This document shows, in pieces, positions 43,973-57,131 of a DNA stretch of 64,000 nt. Location of the stretch: NCBI GenBank assembly GCA_905331475.1, contig CAJNYU010001378.1, positions 41,564 to 105,563 of the forward strand, read 5' to 3'. This DNA comes from Rotaria socialis. Its lineage: Eukaryota > Rotifera > Eurotatoria > Philodinida > Philodinidae. A model generated the notes under the pieces. The model searched no databases, was not told the origin of the DNA, and saw nothing but the letters and a program-made list of their open reading frames with translations. The position numbers were made by a program, and so were the translations under genes. The first letter of the stretch is position 1. The number at the start of each line of letters is the position of its first letter.

Positions 43973-46900
43973 TTACACTGTATTTGTGGAGAAATATCTA
44001 ACTACGGTTGTTCTTGAACGCTTTAATATACGACGCAATTCATTTTTGTACATAACAGAAGGCCAAATAAAAATTACTGACGTCACCAACCATGGCGTCA
44101 TTGAGATGAAATAGCCCGTCAGAAATAGCCATGTATCGCGAAACGACTCCATGCAACCGGATAGAAACGATCCTACTAGTCGCGGCACACTGACCAATGC
44201 TAAGATGATCGGACTTAGAATGAGATGTTTGTGCTGTAAAAGTTGTTGACGCAGATGTTTGTAATCAGCATGTTGTCGATGCACAACTCGATGCCTTCGA
44301 GCTATCAGTATGATTATCAAAATGGCTGAACCTAAATTAACTATGAGGGGCGTAGAGAAATGAAAAACATGCATTACACCATCAAAAATTTTCAGGGTTG
44401 ATGAATATTGGGCAACACACCATGTTCGCAGTTCTACGGTATCATAAATTAGTTCGCGATTAATGGGCTCGTGTAAAACACTCAATGGAACAAGGAACAC
44501 AATAGTGGCTATGATCCATCGAGCTTTCGTTCGACTTTGGTTGTGATTAAATAAAGCACCTGTAATTATGATTAAAGCTCGTTCAATTGCAATGCAAGCA
44601 CTCAGCCAGTCACCGACGCATGGTAGTAATCTGAGTATATAGTTTATAAAAATACAATCAATCATCAGAATCGCTCGACTTTTGATGAACGATGTCTGCA
44701 AGAAAATGAGTAACAAAAACTTAAGTGTGAAGACAATCGTAGAAATAAGAGCATTGGTCGACAAAGCCAATAGATACAATTGGCATCCAGCATTAGAGAT
44801 AGTCTTCGATTGAAAAGTCACAATGGATAATAGGCCATTGATCAAGCCCACCATAAAAATGAATATTGTCAAAATCATACTAACTTTTATTGTATTGGGT
44901 TGGTTCATAATTGTCGTGTCTGGCCGAATTTGATAACCGAGAATGATGTCGAGTGAAAGACCAAAGCCTTTAGTTGTGAACTGACATTTTCCGCCGTAGA
45001 CGCATTTCGGACAGACGCACATTATCAGTCGAGGACAAGTAGCACGATCTTGAAAACATACTCCGTCATTTTCACAGATCAGCTGACCATTACATTTGGA
45101 AGTCTCATTGAAATTGAACGGGAAACAGTTCGCATAGTCGTCCTGATTGCACAAGCACATGAAGCTATCGGTATCATGGAAACAACTGAGTTGAGAGTAT
45201 TGTTTGCATAGACTGTGATAATACTTGACTCGTCGTAGCAATGGGAAATTCATTGTTGTTTGATTAAACAGTTTCTGAACGGATGAACAGCGGTGAAAGA
45301 ATTTTGCCTCAAGTCGAATATTGATTGAGTTGGAAGTATTCACATTCAAAAAAGCGAGAGCGAATGTATCTTTTGTGTGTACAAAAATCATATTGAACGG
45401 AATTGATAAATAGAATCCAACGGTGTCTTGATCGAGAGCAATCTTGCTGGTCATCATAGTCAATTGAGGATTTGTTTTCGCCTGAACACTAACAAAAAAT
45501 ATTGATAAATATGGTGGAATGCTGACTCCATTGAATGAGATTATAATCTGTGTGTCTTTGAACTGGCAATGGCTACCGGAGTAGCCTGTAGCACAGATGC
45601 ATGTAAAATTGTTGATTGATATTCGATCATCTTCTTGCACATAAATTCCTCCATTTTGGCACAAATTATTTTGACAACTTGAATGAATGAGACAGCGTAA
45701 GCCAGATTTATCTTTGGGACATAGACATATTGATTGATTCTTAATTTGGCCAAGGCAGAGTGAGTCCACAGAGCATGAGCAATTGTCGAGATGAATAGAA
45801 CAATATCGACCTGACCAACCTGAATCACAATGACAATAATGCTCGTCGCGATTTACATATGTTACACATCGTCCATGTTCACCACAATGAACCTGACAAC
45901 GCTTTGATATCGAAGTGAACTCTGCCGGAATCATCATGTAACTTGCAATGCGTTGTACAGGCATAAATAAGAACTGAACAGGAAGTTTCCAACTACTGTG
46001 AAAGCTAAGATCAATCTTATTGTAAGCTTCAATTCGAATACTGTAATTTGTCATTATATTTTTAGGACGAGTGTTATACAACAGGTTTATATTGTATTTC
46101 GTATTACATTTTTCTGTCGACATATGTGTAAACTGTTCGTAAGAGTGAATTGTTTCTTCATCATCGATCAATTTCAATATAATACTGTACATTCCATCAC
46201 ATGTGGGAGCACATTTCTTCGTAAATTGAATGGTTAGACTGATGCGTTCATTCTGAAATTGACACCGATCCCCATAGTAACTGGGAGGACATAGACAATG
46301 TTCTCGTTTATCCAGTCCAAGGAAAACTAATATACCACGGTTGCAAAGCCAAGCCTGATTAAAACTTATCGTTTTTGTTATCAACTCACGTTTCGATGGA
46401 TTTGTATTGATATCTACAGTAGAAGAGGCTAAATCTATTTGAATTTGATTGGTAACCGATGTGTACATCGTAAAACGAGTGGAGTTGTCTAAAATAAAAT
46501 ATTTATTATTCGAATGAAATCCACTTCCAAGCATTATGTCATGTAGTAAACTGAATATGACACGGGCAATATTTTGATCTTGCTGACATTGATTCCAAAA
46601 AGACTGAATCTGCTCAACGGGACATTGATTGGAGTTATGACAGTTGCTTGGCACGCAATCTGTAGAATTCCAGCATCGATAGCGTAAAGTTGGATTATCT
46701 GGATTTTGTTCGCGACAATGTTGTCTCTCATCTGTAGATCCAAGACAATCGACTACTCCATTTCCAGTACGATTAACTGGCAAACAAATAACTTCAAGAC
46801 TTATGGGTGACACACACTCATGTCCATCAGGATAACATTTCGATAGCGGATTACAGTCGATCTCATCGATACCATTTGGGCATGTCCAAGCGTAGTTGCA

Positions 46901-48664
46901 TCGCGTATAAAGATTATTGCACGGCCAAAGATTACAGTTTGTTTCGTCTGTTTCGTTCTGCCCATCAATGACCATAGATGGAGAATGCGTATAGCCATCG
47001 CAAAGATCCTGAAATGGTATTTTATACGTATAAGTATTACGTTCATCTTCACCTCCAACACAGTCCACTATTATATTTCGTACTAGTACAGGAGAAATAC
47101 ATTTATTCTCTGAAATACATTTAAAACGAAATGGATCGTTCAAATCACACGATAGCTCATAGGTTTCATCACTCCCGTCTGGACAATCTATGATTCCATC
47201 AACCAGCCTATGTTTAGAAATACATTTGAGAGTACCAGAGCAGTGAAATAATGATTGATCAGAGCAATCGTCACTGTTTAGCACTCCATTATACAGTAGG
47301 CAAGTATGAAAAACGCCGATAAATTGATGAATATCAAATATAGAAACTTCACTCAGATCTGTACAGGTCCTATTCTCGATTGAAAGATTTGGGACACCTA
47401 TGGAACATAATTGTGCATCGTAGCAGACAAAATCTGGTGTAGGAAAACTTTCGAAGGTTTGATAAATAAATGATTTGTTCATCCAATAGCCGAATTGTGC
47501 GTAATATTGAGTGACAAATAACATTGGAAGCAGCATATAACTTGCTTGATTGCATAAATTACCGACTGGAATACGACAAGGTAGTTTTTGACCATAGCAC
47601 ATAAGTTTAACGAAATCAACGTTGTACTTTCCCATTGTCAAGAGAGTGACCGCTGTTTGACATTGCGATGTGAAATTGGTAGAATTAGGCCGCAAGCGAG
47701 CGCTCGAAAGCATCATGATAGAATCACGGCCGTTCGCACATTGTAATGCCTGTTCAATATTGAGAAATTCAAGGGGTGGTGGCATTAACATCCTAATATG
47801 TTGTCCGTCCCCACAGACAAAACCTCGATGACCAAAATAGTAGTCTGATTCTTCACAGTGGAATGCTGGTTCTGTGAAGCAATTTAAAAAGCCAACCTGC
47901 CGATGAAATTTATAGTTCTCACTATCGTACTCGTCTGTTCCATCCAAACAATCTGGATTCTGAAAGCTGTCGTTGACGAATTGCCTTGGTATGCACAGAC
48001 CATTATGACACCGATATTCATCGTCATTGCATTCGTTTATTTCCAATTCGAAGCAGCTCTTTTCGTCGGCAGCATCGTTCAAGCAGTCAATACGTCCGTC
48101 ACATATTTCTCGCCAATCGAGACAAAGTGGTGATCCTCCACGATTACATTCAAGATGAATATAACATGTTAGATTTGTAATACTTTGTAGAGGAATGTCT
48201 TTGCTAACATTCTCCTTGGCATGAAACGTTTTAAACACGATCGTACTGAACGGTTCATTAGAATCGAACGTGTATTGACACTGGTCTCCAAACCAAAGTG
48301 AACTGCAGTTGTTGAACGTTTTCGACGCGACGATTGATGACGGAAAATAAAGATATGCTTGATAGTCTTCGACCAAATCGATCGGAGCAAACCAAAGAAG
48401 TAAGTCGTGCGTAGTAATATTTAGTTTTTCTAAATCTTTGAAAGAATAACTGAATAAAATACTTCCTTCTATCTTTATTGGAAACCCACAATAGCGAATC
48501 AGTTGATAAGGACTTTCCGCGAGTTTTTCGTTATCCACATAAAACATGTCTTGATTAAGTACCCTGTAATATAAACAATCATGATTCGAGTCTAAGCGAT
48601 ACAGATAATATTGAAATTTTGCTGTCGCAAATAATGAGATGAACGCAACTAAAAGTAAGATCAT
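43973..48664 (-). CDS. Giant LDLa/EGF-repeat seven-transmembrane receptor
   Basis: Single open frame of 1,563 residues without introns. Signal peptide [19 protein letters not shown] receptor class A modules at about 173-204 ([17 protein letters not shown]) and 212-245, with a second group at about 470-720 (CPDGSDE and CVGGEDE acidic ends; some are degenerate). EGF-like modules at about 790-820 ([12 protein letters not shown]), several between 930 and 1090 ([24 protein letters not shown]) and a final one near 1220. Seven hydrophobic segments fill about 1255-1540, with a rhodopsin-like [13 protein letters not shown] at the end of TM3 (IER in place of DRY) and a short basic cytoplasmic tail. Many N-glycosylation sequons occur in the ectodomain. 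Such receptors form a large family in bdelloids, as far as I recall; ligand unknown. It appears intact. Confidence 0.9.
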   Translation of the reverse strand: MILLLVAFISLFATAKFQYYLYRLDSNHDCLYYRVLNQDMFYVDNEKLAESPYQLIRYCGFPIKIEGSILFSYSFKDLEKLNITTHDLLLWFAPIDLVEDYQAYLYFPSSIVASKTFNNCSSLWFGDQCQYTFDSNEPFSTIVFKTFHAKENVSKDIPLQSITNLTCYIHLECNRGGSPLCLDWREICDGRIDCLNDAADEKSCFELEINECNDDEYRCHNGLCIPRQFVNDSFQNPDCLDGTDEYDSENYKFHRQVGFLNCFTEPAFHCEESDYYFGHRGFVCGDGQHIRMLMPPPLEFLNIEQALQCANGRDSIMMLSSARLRPNSTNFTSQCQTAVTLLTMGKYNVDFVKLMCYGQKLPCRIPVGNLCNQASYMLLPMLFVTQYYAQFGYWMNKSFIYQTFESFPTPDFVCYDAQLCSIGVPNLSIENRTCTDLSEVSIFDIHQFIGVFHTCLLYNGVLNSDDCSDQSLFHCSGTLKCISKHRLVDGIIDCPDGSDETYELSCDLNDPFRFKCISENKCISPVLVRNIIVDCVGGEDERNTYTYKIPFQDLCDGYTHSPSMVIDGQNETDETNCNLWPCNNLYTRCNYAWTCPNGIDEIDCNPLSKCYPDGHECVSPISLEVICLPVNRTGNGVVDCLGSTDERQHCREQNPDNPTLRYRCWNSTDCVPSNCHNSNQCPVEQIQSFWNQCQQDQNIARVIFSLLHDIMLGSGFHSNNKYFILDNSTRFTMYTSVTNQIQIDLASSTVDINTNPSKRELITKTISFNQAWLCNRGILVFLGLDKREHCLCPPSYYGDRCQFQNERISLTIQFTKKCAPTCDGMYSIILKLIDDEETIHSYEQFTHMSTEKCNTKYNINLLYNTRPKNIMTNYSIRIEAYNKIDLSFHSSWKLPVQFLFMPVQRIASYMMIPAEFTSISKRCQVHCGEHGRCVTYVNRDEHYCHCDSGWSGRYCSIHLDNCSCSVDSLCLGQIKNQSICLCPKDKSGLRCLIHSSCQNNLCQNGGIYVQEDDRISINNFTCICATGYSGSHCQFKDTQIIISFNGVSIPPYLSIFFVSVQAKTNPQLTMMTSKIALDQDTVGFYLSIPFNMIFVHTKDTFALAFLNVNTSNSINIRLEAKFFHRCSSVQKLFNQTTMNFPLLRRVKYYHSLCKQYSQLSCFHDTDSFMCLCNQDDYANCFPFNFNETSKCNGQLICENDGVCFQDRATCPRLIMCVCPKCVYGGKCQFTTKGFGLSLDIILGYQIRPDTTIMNQPNTIKVSMILTIFIFMVGLINGLLSIVTFQSKTISNAGCQLYLLALSTNALISTIVFTLKFLLLIFLQTSFIKSRAILMIDCIFINYILRLLPCVGDWLSACIAIERALIIITGALFNHNQSRTKARWIIATIVFLVPLSVLHEPINRELIYDTVELRTWCVAQYSSTLKIFDGVMHVFHFSTPLIVNLGSAILIIILIARRHRVVHRQHADYKHLRQQLLQHKHLILSPIILALVSVPRLVGSFLSGCMESFRDTWLFLTGYFISMTPWLVTSVIFIWPSVMYKNELRRILKRSRTTVVRYFSTNTV

Positions 48665-49994
48665 TTCGAATCACCTATCACTAGTAAAAAATTTTTCTTT
48701 TATCTTGACAGAAGGTACCCACAGATTGTTTAGTATCGAGTATCTTCATTGAATTAAATCAAATTTTCATCGTCATAAGTAGATTTAGACACGTTCTACT
48801 GGTGATTGTGCATGACTACCAAAAACGTCACGAACTAGCATTATAAAATAAATATCCTGGTGATTATGTAGAGAAACAATTCAATTGTATATTTCAAATA
48901 AATGATTGTAAATCAGACAATATGGAATAAAAATTATAGTACATTACGAGAGAATATAATTTATGCAGATAAAAAAGAACAAATTACAATCAATTATAGG
49001 AAAATATTTATTCAATTGTGCTTTACTTATTTTAAAAAATTTTGAAAAAGAAAATTGAATAATTGGTAATAGAAAACCTAAATAAATATGGAAAATTTTA
49101 AGTAAATCGCGACATTTTAATTTTAAATAGTTAATTACCAAAAATTTTAAATGACTAGTTCTATAATATTTAGGAAACCTTGTTATAAAAATCAAATAGT
49201 GATTAACTGAAAATATTTTAAAACATTTTAAAATGGTGAAAATTATATAGGACTACACATTTTTTTCTAAATATTTCAAAATTATAAAAATGAAAATAAT
49301 TACATAATTTTTAATTCTAAATTTATAATAAAGACTCATATACCTGTCACAATATAGTGTATTAAATTAAATAGATTAATTATGTTAATTATAGAAAAAT
49401 CGAAATCAAAATATGAAACCTACGATGAATAATTATATACAGTACGATATGATTTATTTGAACAAAATAATCTGGTTATATGACAAAAATTACAGCCAAA
49501 TTTATTTTAAAAGTAATCGTGAATCGCAAATACATTTATATTTTAAATGATTAAAACATTTTCCATACTATACTCTTTTCCCTTCAGATGTTGTGCATTA
49601 TTGCTTGACAGTGTAGAGAAATTATATTTTTTATCTTTTTTTCGAGTTTTACTAATTTTGTTTGTTTGTTTTTGTTCAAACTAGAACGTTGATTTTATTT
49701 GTTCGTAATTTGTTATCTTTTGGTTTGCTATTGTGTGTTTCAAAATGTAATGCAGAACCCTGATGAGTTTTTTAATATGTTGATAGACAACATGAAACGC
49801 GTTGGCAAATTAATATATGCATTTCTCAAAATTATTCTTTTGGCACACATCATAATAAATTATTATTTGATTGTTCATCCAAATCTCGGCAAAAATAATC
49901 GATTGCTGAAAAGCAAATATGGAGTATAAGCAGATTGTATTTGTCTTCTCTTCAAGATAGATAGGGCAGTGTGTTTTTTTAATTGAAAATTTTG
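48665..49994. other. Intergenic, very AT-rich
   Basis: No gene seen. The hydrophobic frame at 49699-49929 is of low complexity and not called. Confidence 0.45.
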
Positions 49995-51283
49995 GATTTG
50001 TAAGTTTTTCTAAACTATCATTCGTTTTCAATGATAAAAAAGGTAAGTAAACAGTTTTGGTATCACGGCTTACGATGAAAATGTTCGACTCCGTCAATAA
50101 CCGTAATAGCGATCGCCTTCGCCAGTCAATACTGAGAAGCTCAATTTCAACTAATCCCGAAGGTAAATATTCAATGCGTGTGGTTTGAAATTCCATGTGA
50201 GACAGAATAAGTACTTCTTCTTCATGTGGATACTCAGAAAACGAAACAGTATCGAGTGCGAAAGCCTGTTTAGGTTTTATTCCATTACAGACACTACCAC
50301 GTCAATCATCTTCATCTGTGGTCACGTAGATGCACAAAACAGATAGAGGTCGAAACTCACAAACAAGGTGCTGTCGCAAATTCTTCCGCGATATCTCGGC
50401 GTTTCAACGTTGATTAGACCGGCTTGATTAATATTGTGACGCCAACTTTGTAATTTTTCCGAGACCTTCCCGTGATAGTTTCATTCCACGATATGACATT
50501 CCAACATAATGGTATTTTTCGAATTTCCTATGCCCAGCGAAACAAGCAGCAAGAATAAAATGGCCTGGATTTACTCTCCACGACTGGCCACGAAAACTAT
50601 GGACATCATGTACCAGAGCTAAGTTAATTGCCTTGTAGAAACCTGTTTCAGCTGTATACGCTTTGACTAACCAGTCAGTATCGTCTATTTCTCGAGCTTA
50701 TTCGAGAAACCATCGGATATCGACCAAGTCCGATGAATTGTGAAGTATTTTATTGTCGTCGAGCTCTTCCACTTCATAGAATATGTCAACAAAACCTTTC
50801 ACCTCGCAACCTTCTCGATGTATGACCATGCGATTGAGAGACGCAATCATTTCCCGATTGATGGGTTCTGTCTGGACCCATTGTAGCGCTTGAGTCGATG
50901 TATCACTTGTAAATCGTGCTGTGGTTGCAGTAGCTGAGCGATGGAATAGCTGTTTAACTAGGTCTGTCTGGACTTCGTCGAAGAGCGTGCAGTTGTATTT
51001 ATTGAGTATGGTTCGCATTGCGCTATGTTCGAGGAAAGCTTTCACAATCTGTATGACTCTAATAAGAAGCGGCGTGGATACTTGTACTACCATTAGGTTT
51101 GATCCGATTGATTTCAGCAAATGTAAGTAAAGGTAGAAGACGCTGAACAACATCTAGATCTCCGTTACGGCACGCCATATTTAAGCAGCTCAAACTACCT
51201 TCAATCATTCTGATGCCTGATCAATTGTGTTGCGCTGTGCTTCTGGCGCACTCAAGAGCTTTTTCATTGCTCGAAGAAGAACA
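49995..51283 (-). pseudogene. Ankyrin-repeat plus ADP-ribosyltransferase gene, broken
   Basis: Minus-strand reading from about 51283. First an ankyrin-type part: ALECARSTAQHN, LNMACRNGDLDVVQRLLPLL and NGSTSIHAAS, interrupted by stops. Next a linker with ILNKYNCTLFDEVQTDLVKQ. Then the ADP-ribosyltransferase fold: DWLVKAYTAETGFYKAINLA, GHFILAACFAGH and the R-motif SYRGMK, then a scrambled region with DIAEEFATA (after the S motif in intact relatives), and finally ALDTVSFSEYPHEEEVLILS, whose E-x-E is the NAD-transfer motif. At least three frameshifts and several stops break the gene. In intact relatives the enzyme moves ADP-ribose from NAD to protein side chains. Family assignment from motif order is firm; all catalytic parts are recognisable but cannot form one product here. 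Confidence 0.65.
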
Positions 51284-51649
51284 TAAAAGTTAATTTATCT
51301 AAACGCTCCCCCGTCAAGCAATCATTGAAAAACCAACGTTTTTATGCGTTAAAAAAAATTGTTTTTTGAAGAAAATGACGCTTTGTAAATATTAACGCTA
51401 TGAAACTAGTTTCTCTGAAAACAAAATTTTCTTTTTTTAACACGTAAAAATGTACGCTTTTTACGAGTAAAAACGTCACCTTTTTCAACGCTTGTCTGGC
51501 TGGATTCTTTCTGAAAAGTAAACTCGGCCACGCGAAGGAAAAAGAAAAAATACTCGGCACTAAATGGTCGATAAATTCTGTTGATTGACGCGAGTCTATT
51601 TTCTTTTTTTCCAACTTGGAAAGTAGCAACGCGAGCGAGATTTATATCT

Positions 51650-51730
51650 TCAGGGTGTGGATGCTGGTGTTTGGCATTACGTGCGGGTGTTATCATCATG
51701 GACAACCACACTGACAGCCATACTCTCAAG
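51650..51730. repeat. Telomere-like hairpin element
   Basis: TTCAGGGTGTGGATGCTGG faces GACAGCCATACTCTCAA; outer ends resemble the family ends at 27940-28014. Lies on the 5' side of the minus-strand ankyrin/ADP-ribosyltransferase relic. Confidence 0.55.
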
Positions 51731-52360
51731 AATTTAATAATAAAAGTGAAATAAAGTATTTATATAGCACGTGCTTAACACAATTAATAAAAAGTACCAG
51801 TTTTACAAAGAACTTTTATGATAAAGAATAATATTAAAAAAATTTGATCACTTAATCAAGACAACTAAAAAGAATCAAAAAGTCAAATATATTTCTCAAA
51901 GATACCATGATAAGATACTTTAGTTTCTGATAAGATTTAATTACATCAATTCTCATTAATAAACCCATACATTTCCATTTTTCTTCCATGCCACGCATTT
52001 ATAAACTGAATAGTCGATCGTGTATCTGTTTACATATTTTAAATATTCAAAGAAGTTCGAAAACATTGACATGAACTGTACAAAATAGTTTTAAATTTAT
52101 ACTATTTATTTTTATGCTGAAATGTATTTTAATGTTTTTCTCCACTAAATATGCGTTATATAAAGAAAACTAGGATATCCTGTTGGACTTGCCTAAGTAA
52201 AAATGTATATGCGACTACTCACAGAAGTATTTAGACAGTAAAAATACTGGCATGTGTACCCAAGAAAGTACCTATATCACTGTAAGTACTGAAAATTTTC
52301 AAATAATCCACGTCGGTTGCCCTGCTGAAACTTTCTCATTATACAAGTACCCGAAATATG

Positions 52361-52412
52361 GGTGGCACTTTAACTTTGCTTTAACTTTATTTTTTAAAGT
52401 TAAAGTGCCACC
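52361..52412. repeat. Perfect 17-bp inverted repeat
   Basis: GGTGGCACTTTAACTTT (52361-52377) and its exact complement AAAGTTAAAGTGCCACC (52396-52412) around an 18-base AT-rich loop that repeats part of the arm (TTTAACTTTA). Isolated in AT-rich intergenic DNA. Confidence 0.9.
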
Positions 52413-53068
52413 ACTAATCCTAAACTCAATAGCTTCTTTATATTTAATCTTATAATGTTATCGATATTTTCCTTTTCTCGTACTCGCCTCTTCCTTCCTG
52501 ATTGTCTATAGGAATGTTTTTCTTCGATGTATTCTGTGCGCTTGATGATATTAGTAAAAATGATAATACATAGTTCGATTTAAACTCATTGAAAGAAGAA
52601 GAAGAAAGGATCTTTGTAACGCTTTTATAGCACAATTCTTACTATTAGGATTTCTGACTTCTTTTTTTTAATTTGTAAAACAAATGGTAAAAAATATTTT
52701 TAAGCTGGAAAATGAACTTATTATTTAGTTCAATAGAATTAACTTCAAAATTTTTCTTCTAGAAATTCAAAATTTGTCAAGCGGTGTAACTTCGATACGA
52801 TATATGCACAACTAGATAATAAACATTCCTCTCTTCGGTTCAAGCCTAATTCTTGTTGACATGCGATCAACACATTATTAGGGGTTGATGTTCTCCCTTC
52901 GTTTATTACTAAAAATCGATAACTGACAACGAAACAAACAACATGTTGTATATACATATATATCCTCCGTTGAGAAGACAACATATGTATGGCGAATAAT
53001 AGATGTGGTGGGTGACTAGATGGAAGAAGAAAAGAAATGACAAAAATATGTGACGGTAAGCCCGTAAC

Positions 53069-53091
53069 ACACACACATATATATATATATG
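53069..53091. repeat. AC/AT dinucleotide microsatellite
   Basis: (AC)n running directly into (AT)n. Confidence 0.9.
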
Positions 53092-54319
53092 TTAATAGTA
53101 TTCTCTCTGAGGTTTCTCATCTTCAAAACTTATTGATATATTAAGATGGATAATTAACTGTTTGTTTATAAAGTATTTTCCGGCGATTTTTAGTTTCATT
53201 TATTTTTAACACGTTGTCCGCATTTATAAACATATGGACAAATGGCATTTTCCCATGGTCTTATAAACTTACATCGACTACGATGCATAATTAATCAGTT
53301 GTTTACATAGTATTTTCTATGATTTTTCCTTTCCTTTTACCATACGTTCCACATATATATACATATTAGTATTGATCAAGAACTTTTATCGATTACTTTT
53401 AAAACTTATTCGTACTACGTAGTATGTATGATTTATTTTCTTGAAAAACGTTTTCAGTGTGTCTTTATTTTTGCATGCTCTCTAATGGACGGAGAACTGT
53501 TTCGAGTCTGTGATACAAAAGTAGTTTTCATTGAAATATGGCTTTACGTTGGAAATGTGTCTTTTTTCTCTATAGGTCAGATTGTTGTTCACTGTTGTTT
53601 CTGCTAAGTGAAGTATCAATTTCATCTGTTCCCTTGTTCGAAAAATTAATCATACAAGTTCCGTTTCGCCAATTAAGCTATTTGTACTGATGTTAATGAA
53701 TGTTCCTATGAAGGAATATGTATCACAACATACTATTGTCAGATGACTATTTGTCATATGGCGTAATTTTTATGCAACATCTTAACCAGATTAATAAATA
53801 AACGCTTTGTAAGAAACAGAGTTCATATGTATTTGATTGATAGCTTCTTTATGTGATGATTATTTAAGTAAATGCAAATATCGACAACTAGCAAAAAAAG
53901 TAGTAGTTATGCTTCTTTTAACATAACTATAAAATAAAAATAGCATGGAATGTTACAAAGAATTTCCCTTTACGTTTTTCGAAAAGTGAAATCGTGTAAT
54001 GCAATAAGTGCCAGTTAAAAATATAACAGATAATATATCAGAATACTTAAAAATAACAGAAAGAAGAAAAATGCTAACTATCGAATAGTAAAGTAAACGT
54101 TATCAGTAAAATCATATGAATGAAATGACGTATGCTATTTCATCTTCACACAAATCACTTATGAAGCGCATATTGCAAATATAACAAAGGCCATTTTTTT
54201 TCTCTCAAAATTCGTCGCATTACTTTTCTGTATTTACTTTTTCAGAATTAATAAAATTAACTGCATTGATCAATTCCAAAACATCTGGAAATTTTCAATT
54301 CATTACGATTTCATTCAAT

Positions 54320-55737
54320 ATGGAGTCAATGCATCTATTGGTCTTTGCCATTATCACGATTATGAACTCAAATTCTGCTGTTTCAGCAGGCAATGTATCA
54401 AAAGGTGAAAATAGAAGAAAATCAAAAAAAGTGTAATATCAACAGTGCATACTATCCTACACTGAAAAACAATAGGTGTTGTGCAGAACATATTGTGAAA
54501 CGAAATCAAAACGTTGTGAATAAGTTTCATAGGATGTTCGAAGCCAGTGGTAGTCCAGTATCGTACCTATGTATTTCTCAACCGTGTGTTACCCATAAGT
54601 ATCCAAATAAATTTCGAAGCCTAACTTTTCACTCGTAGATATAACAAAAGTTCTTACTTTGTACGCAGTGTGTGTTCCATCGATGAAGCTTCTTTTCCAA
54701 ATGTCGTATAACTACATATTATTGTAGAACTCGAAAAGCTATTCATTTCAAATATCTTTAAAAACGTTTTCTTCTTGCAATTGTTACAAGCTTTCACTGA
54801 AAAAAGCGGAATCTATCAGTTTTTATTTTTACGCTAATTCCGAGTTATCCTGAATATGGGTGTGGGTAGGAAAATTGTTTTTAAAGAAAATCTACAGTTT
54901 ACAGACTACTACATTTCTGTGTATACCTATAAATCTTAGATTCTTCTAGGTCGAAGTTCATCGAACCATGTCAACGCATTGATTGTTGTCGACGTTCAAA
55001 ACTGCTTTATTACTGGAAATCTTGCATTGTCGAAAGCTCCTGCTGGTCAAGATGGTGCTAAAGTTGTTCCTATTATCAATGATTTAATTCGAACCGTTCC
55101 TTTTCATGTTATTGCGTATACATATGACTGGCATCCTCGAAATCACATCTCGTTTTTTGATAACCTCAATTCACGCAGAAAATATTTAAAATTCAATCAA
55201 AATCGAACGATAAACATGTATGATGAAGTCATATACACTGGTCCAAAAGTCGGAACAAAACAAATCCTATGGCCGTCACATTGTGTACAAGACACTGAAG
55301 AAGCAGCGCTACACAAAGATCTTTATGTTCCATCAGCAAGTAACAATGTTATTCATATTAGAAAAGGTACTGATCCTGATATCGACAGTTACTCAGCATT
55401 TGCGGATAATAATCGAGTTAAAAAAACCGATCTTGATAAGAAACTTCGAGATCGCAATGTTACACATGTTTTTGTTGCTGGGTTGGCAATAGATTATTGT
55501 GTCGGTGGAACTGCACTTGACGCATTCGAATTGAATTATACAACGTATCTGATAGAAGATGCAAGTGGATCTATTGCTTTTAATTCAGCCAAACGTAAAA
55601 TTGAATATTTAAAACAACGAGGAATCGGAATTATTCAAGCGAATGATGTCAAAACATTAATTTCCAGTGCGTGCGACAAATCTTTTAGTACTCTATTAAT
55701 TGCTTCTATCAATTTATTCATTTTACTTTTAACATAA
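54320..55737 (+). CDS. Secreted, probably GPI-anchored nicotinamidase/isochorismatase-family hydrolase
   Basis: Two exons, 54320-54404 and 54950-55737, intron 545 bp; 290 residues. Exon 1 encodes a signal peptide, MESMHLLVFAIITIMNSN and on to SAVSAG. Exon 2 holds the whole enzyme: ALIVVDVQNCFI (catalytic Asp), YDWHPRNHISF (metal-binding Asp and His residues), WPSHCVQ, HIRKGTDPDIDSYSAF (catalytic Lys) and AGLAIDYCVGGTALDA (catalytic Cys with the cis-peptide segment before it). These are the features of nicotinamidases that convert nicotinamide to nicotinate in NAD salvage. The last 20 residues (STLLIASINLFILLLT) are hydrophobic and end the protein, typical of a GPI-attachment signal, so the enzyme probably sits on the outer surface. 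The intron contains an unrelated open frame (54393-54638). A hairpin lies 278 bp beyond the stop. Confidence 0.88.
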
Positions 55738-57131
55738 ACTTTGAATTTGAGAGTATAACTTCGTGTTAGCGATGCTTTTTCATCACTGGTCCTTCGATAT
55801 ATTCTCTTGTGTTTCCTATATCACTTTCTGTCTTACCATTTCTTCTCTCTCCTATTGACATGAAATATATGTGTGCGTATGATCGATATTATCAATAATA
55901 AAAACGAACGTCAGCTCTAACGAGCTGCCATTGGTACCGTGGGCGGTCTTCTTTGAATCTCTCCATTGAAGAAGAGCCAATTAGTGATTTAATTGACTCA
56001 TCCGTAACAGAAAAGAGTGTGGGGGGGGATGAAAATACCAACATCCACACCACCAAGTGAGTTGCTGTACGAATAAAACGTTGATATTCTAATTATGTTC
56101 ATGATAACATTGATTGGAAAGTTTAGCACAGTTTCCATCATTGATCATAAAAATATCAAGCACGATGATCCTAAAGAGTAATTTCACTTGCTAGTTGAAC
56201 TTTCAATGTTTCATAAACACTAATAAAAGATGTCCTTTTTCAAGTCGGATAAAATTAATTCTTAAGAGTCATTTCGAGCAGCATAAAATGAGTGATAAAT
56301 TATTATTATTTTTTAAATGAAAGTATCCGTCTTGGATTTTTTCGATGCCATACCACTGTGGAGATGTGTTAAATATCAACAATAATAACAATCGATGACT
56401 ATTTTTCAATTCACGTTCTTTAATATACACCATAAAACGGGCAAGCGAAACTATTTTTTATTTTTTATTTTTAAAGAAATAAATTATTAGAATTTAAACA
56501 TACGTTGACAAAAATAAAGTAAACAAATGTTGTACAGAAAGAAAAAGAAACTGTAAAATCGATGACTTGGGACATCTATTTGTAGAATCGACTGATATTG
56601 CTGTGGTTTTTATGTTTACGGCTCGAACTATCCATCTTACACTCTCCTGATTTTCCGGGAGTAGGCAGAGCGAGATAAAAATGTTGAGGTCTTCCTGAAA
56701 TAACGAGTGTAAGTTAAAAAAAAGAGGCATTCTGCCTGTCTGCTAAAGAGCAGATCAATGAATCATAAATTTCACATGATGCACGGTCTCATTTTTATTT
56801 TCTTTCTTTACAAAACATTTGAAAGTCATTCACTTCCTCAACAGAAAGATTTCAATAGGGTGAAAGCGTCAGACTTAACATAATACATTTCATGGCTGAT
56901 TCGACCATCAATCAACTCAATAAAGACACTAAACAGAATCCGGGTATTGTACTAAATAAAATATCTAACCGTGTTCATCTTTGTTTCATTGCAAAGCGGA
57001 ATCATCTACTCATATTGCTACACTTGTTAGCCACAACAACTGTATACCAGAAACTAAAAGGTTAAAACAAAAGATAAATCTCTTAATTTTGTATTGATCA
57101 TTCGAATAAGTCTTTCTTTACTGTTTAATAG
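55738..57131. other. Intergenic with a hairpin and a possible 5' exon
   Basis: Hairpin at 56015-56058. A 57-codon frame at 56892-57065 (MADSTINQLNKDTKQNPG..) precedes the F-box exon and could hold its first coding exon, but I found no splice pair in the right phase. Confidence 0.4.
56015..56058. repeat. Telomere-like hairpin element (short)
   Basis: GAGTGTGGGGGGGGATG faces CATCCACACCACC with a very short loop. The G run is longer than in other members. Confidence 0.55.

Larger units (their letters stand above)
51284..54319. other. Intergenic with a hairpin, a palindrome and microsatellites
   Basis: Contains the telomere-like hairpin at 51650-51730, the perfect inverted repeat at 52361-52412 and an AC/AT microsatellite at 53069-53091. 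51330-51490 has repeated AACG(T)n/TTTTACG-type motifs. No coding region supported. Confidence 0.5.

Noticed and set aside
56892..57065. 57-codon frame as first exon of the F-box gene
   Set aside because: No donor in the phase needed by the acceptor at 57131.
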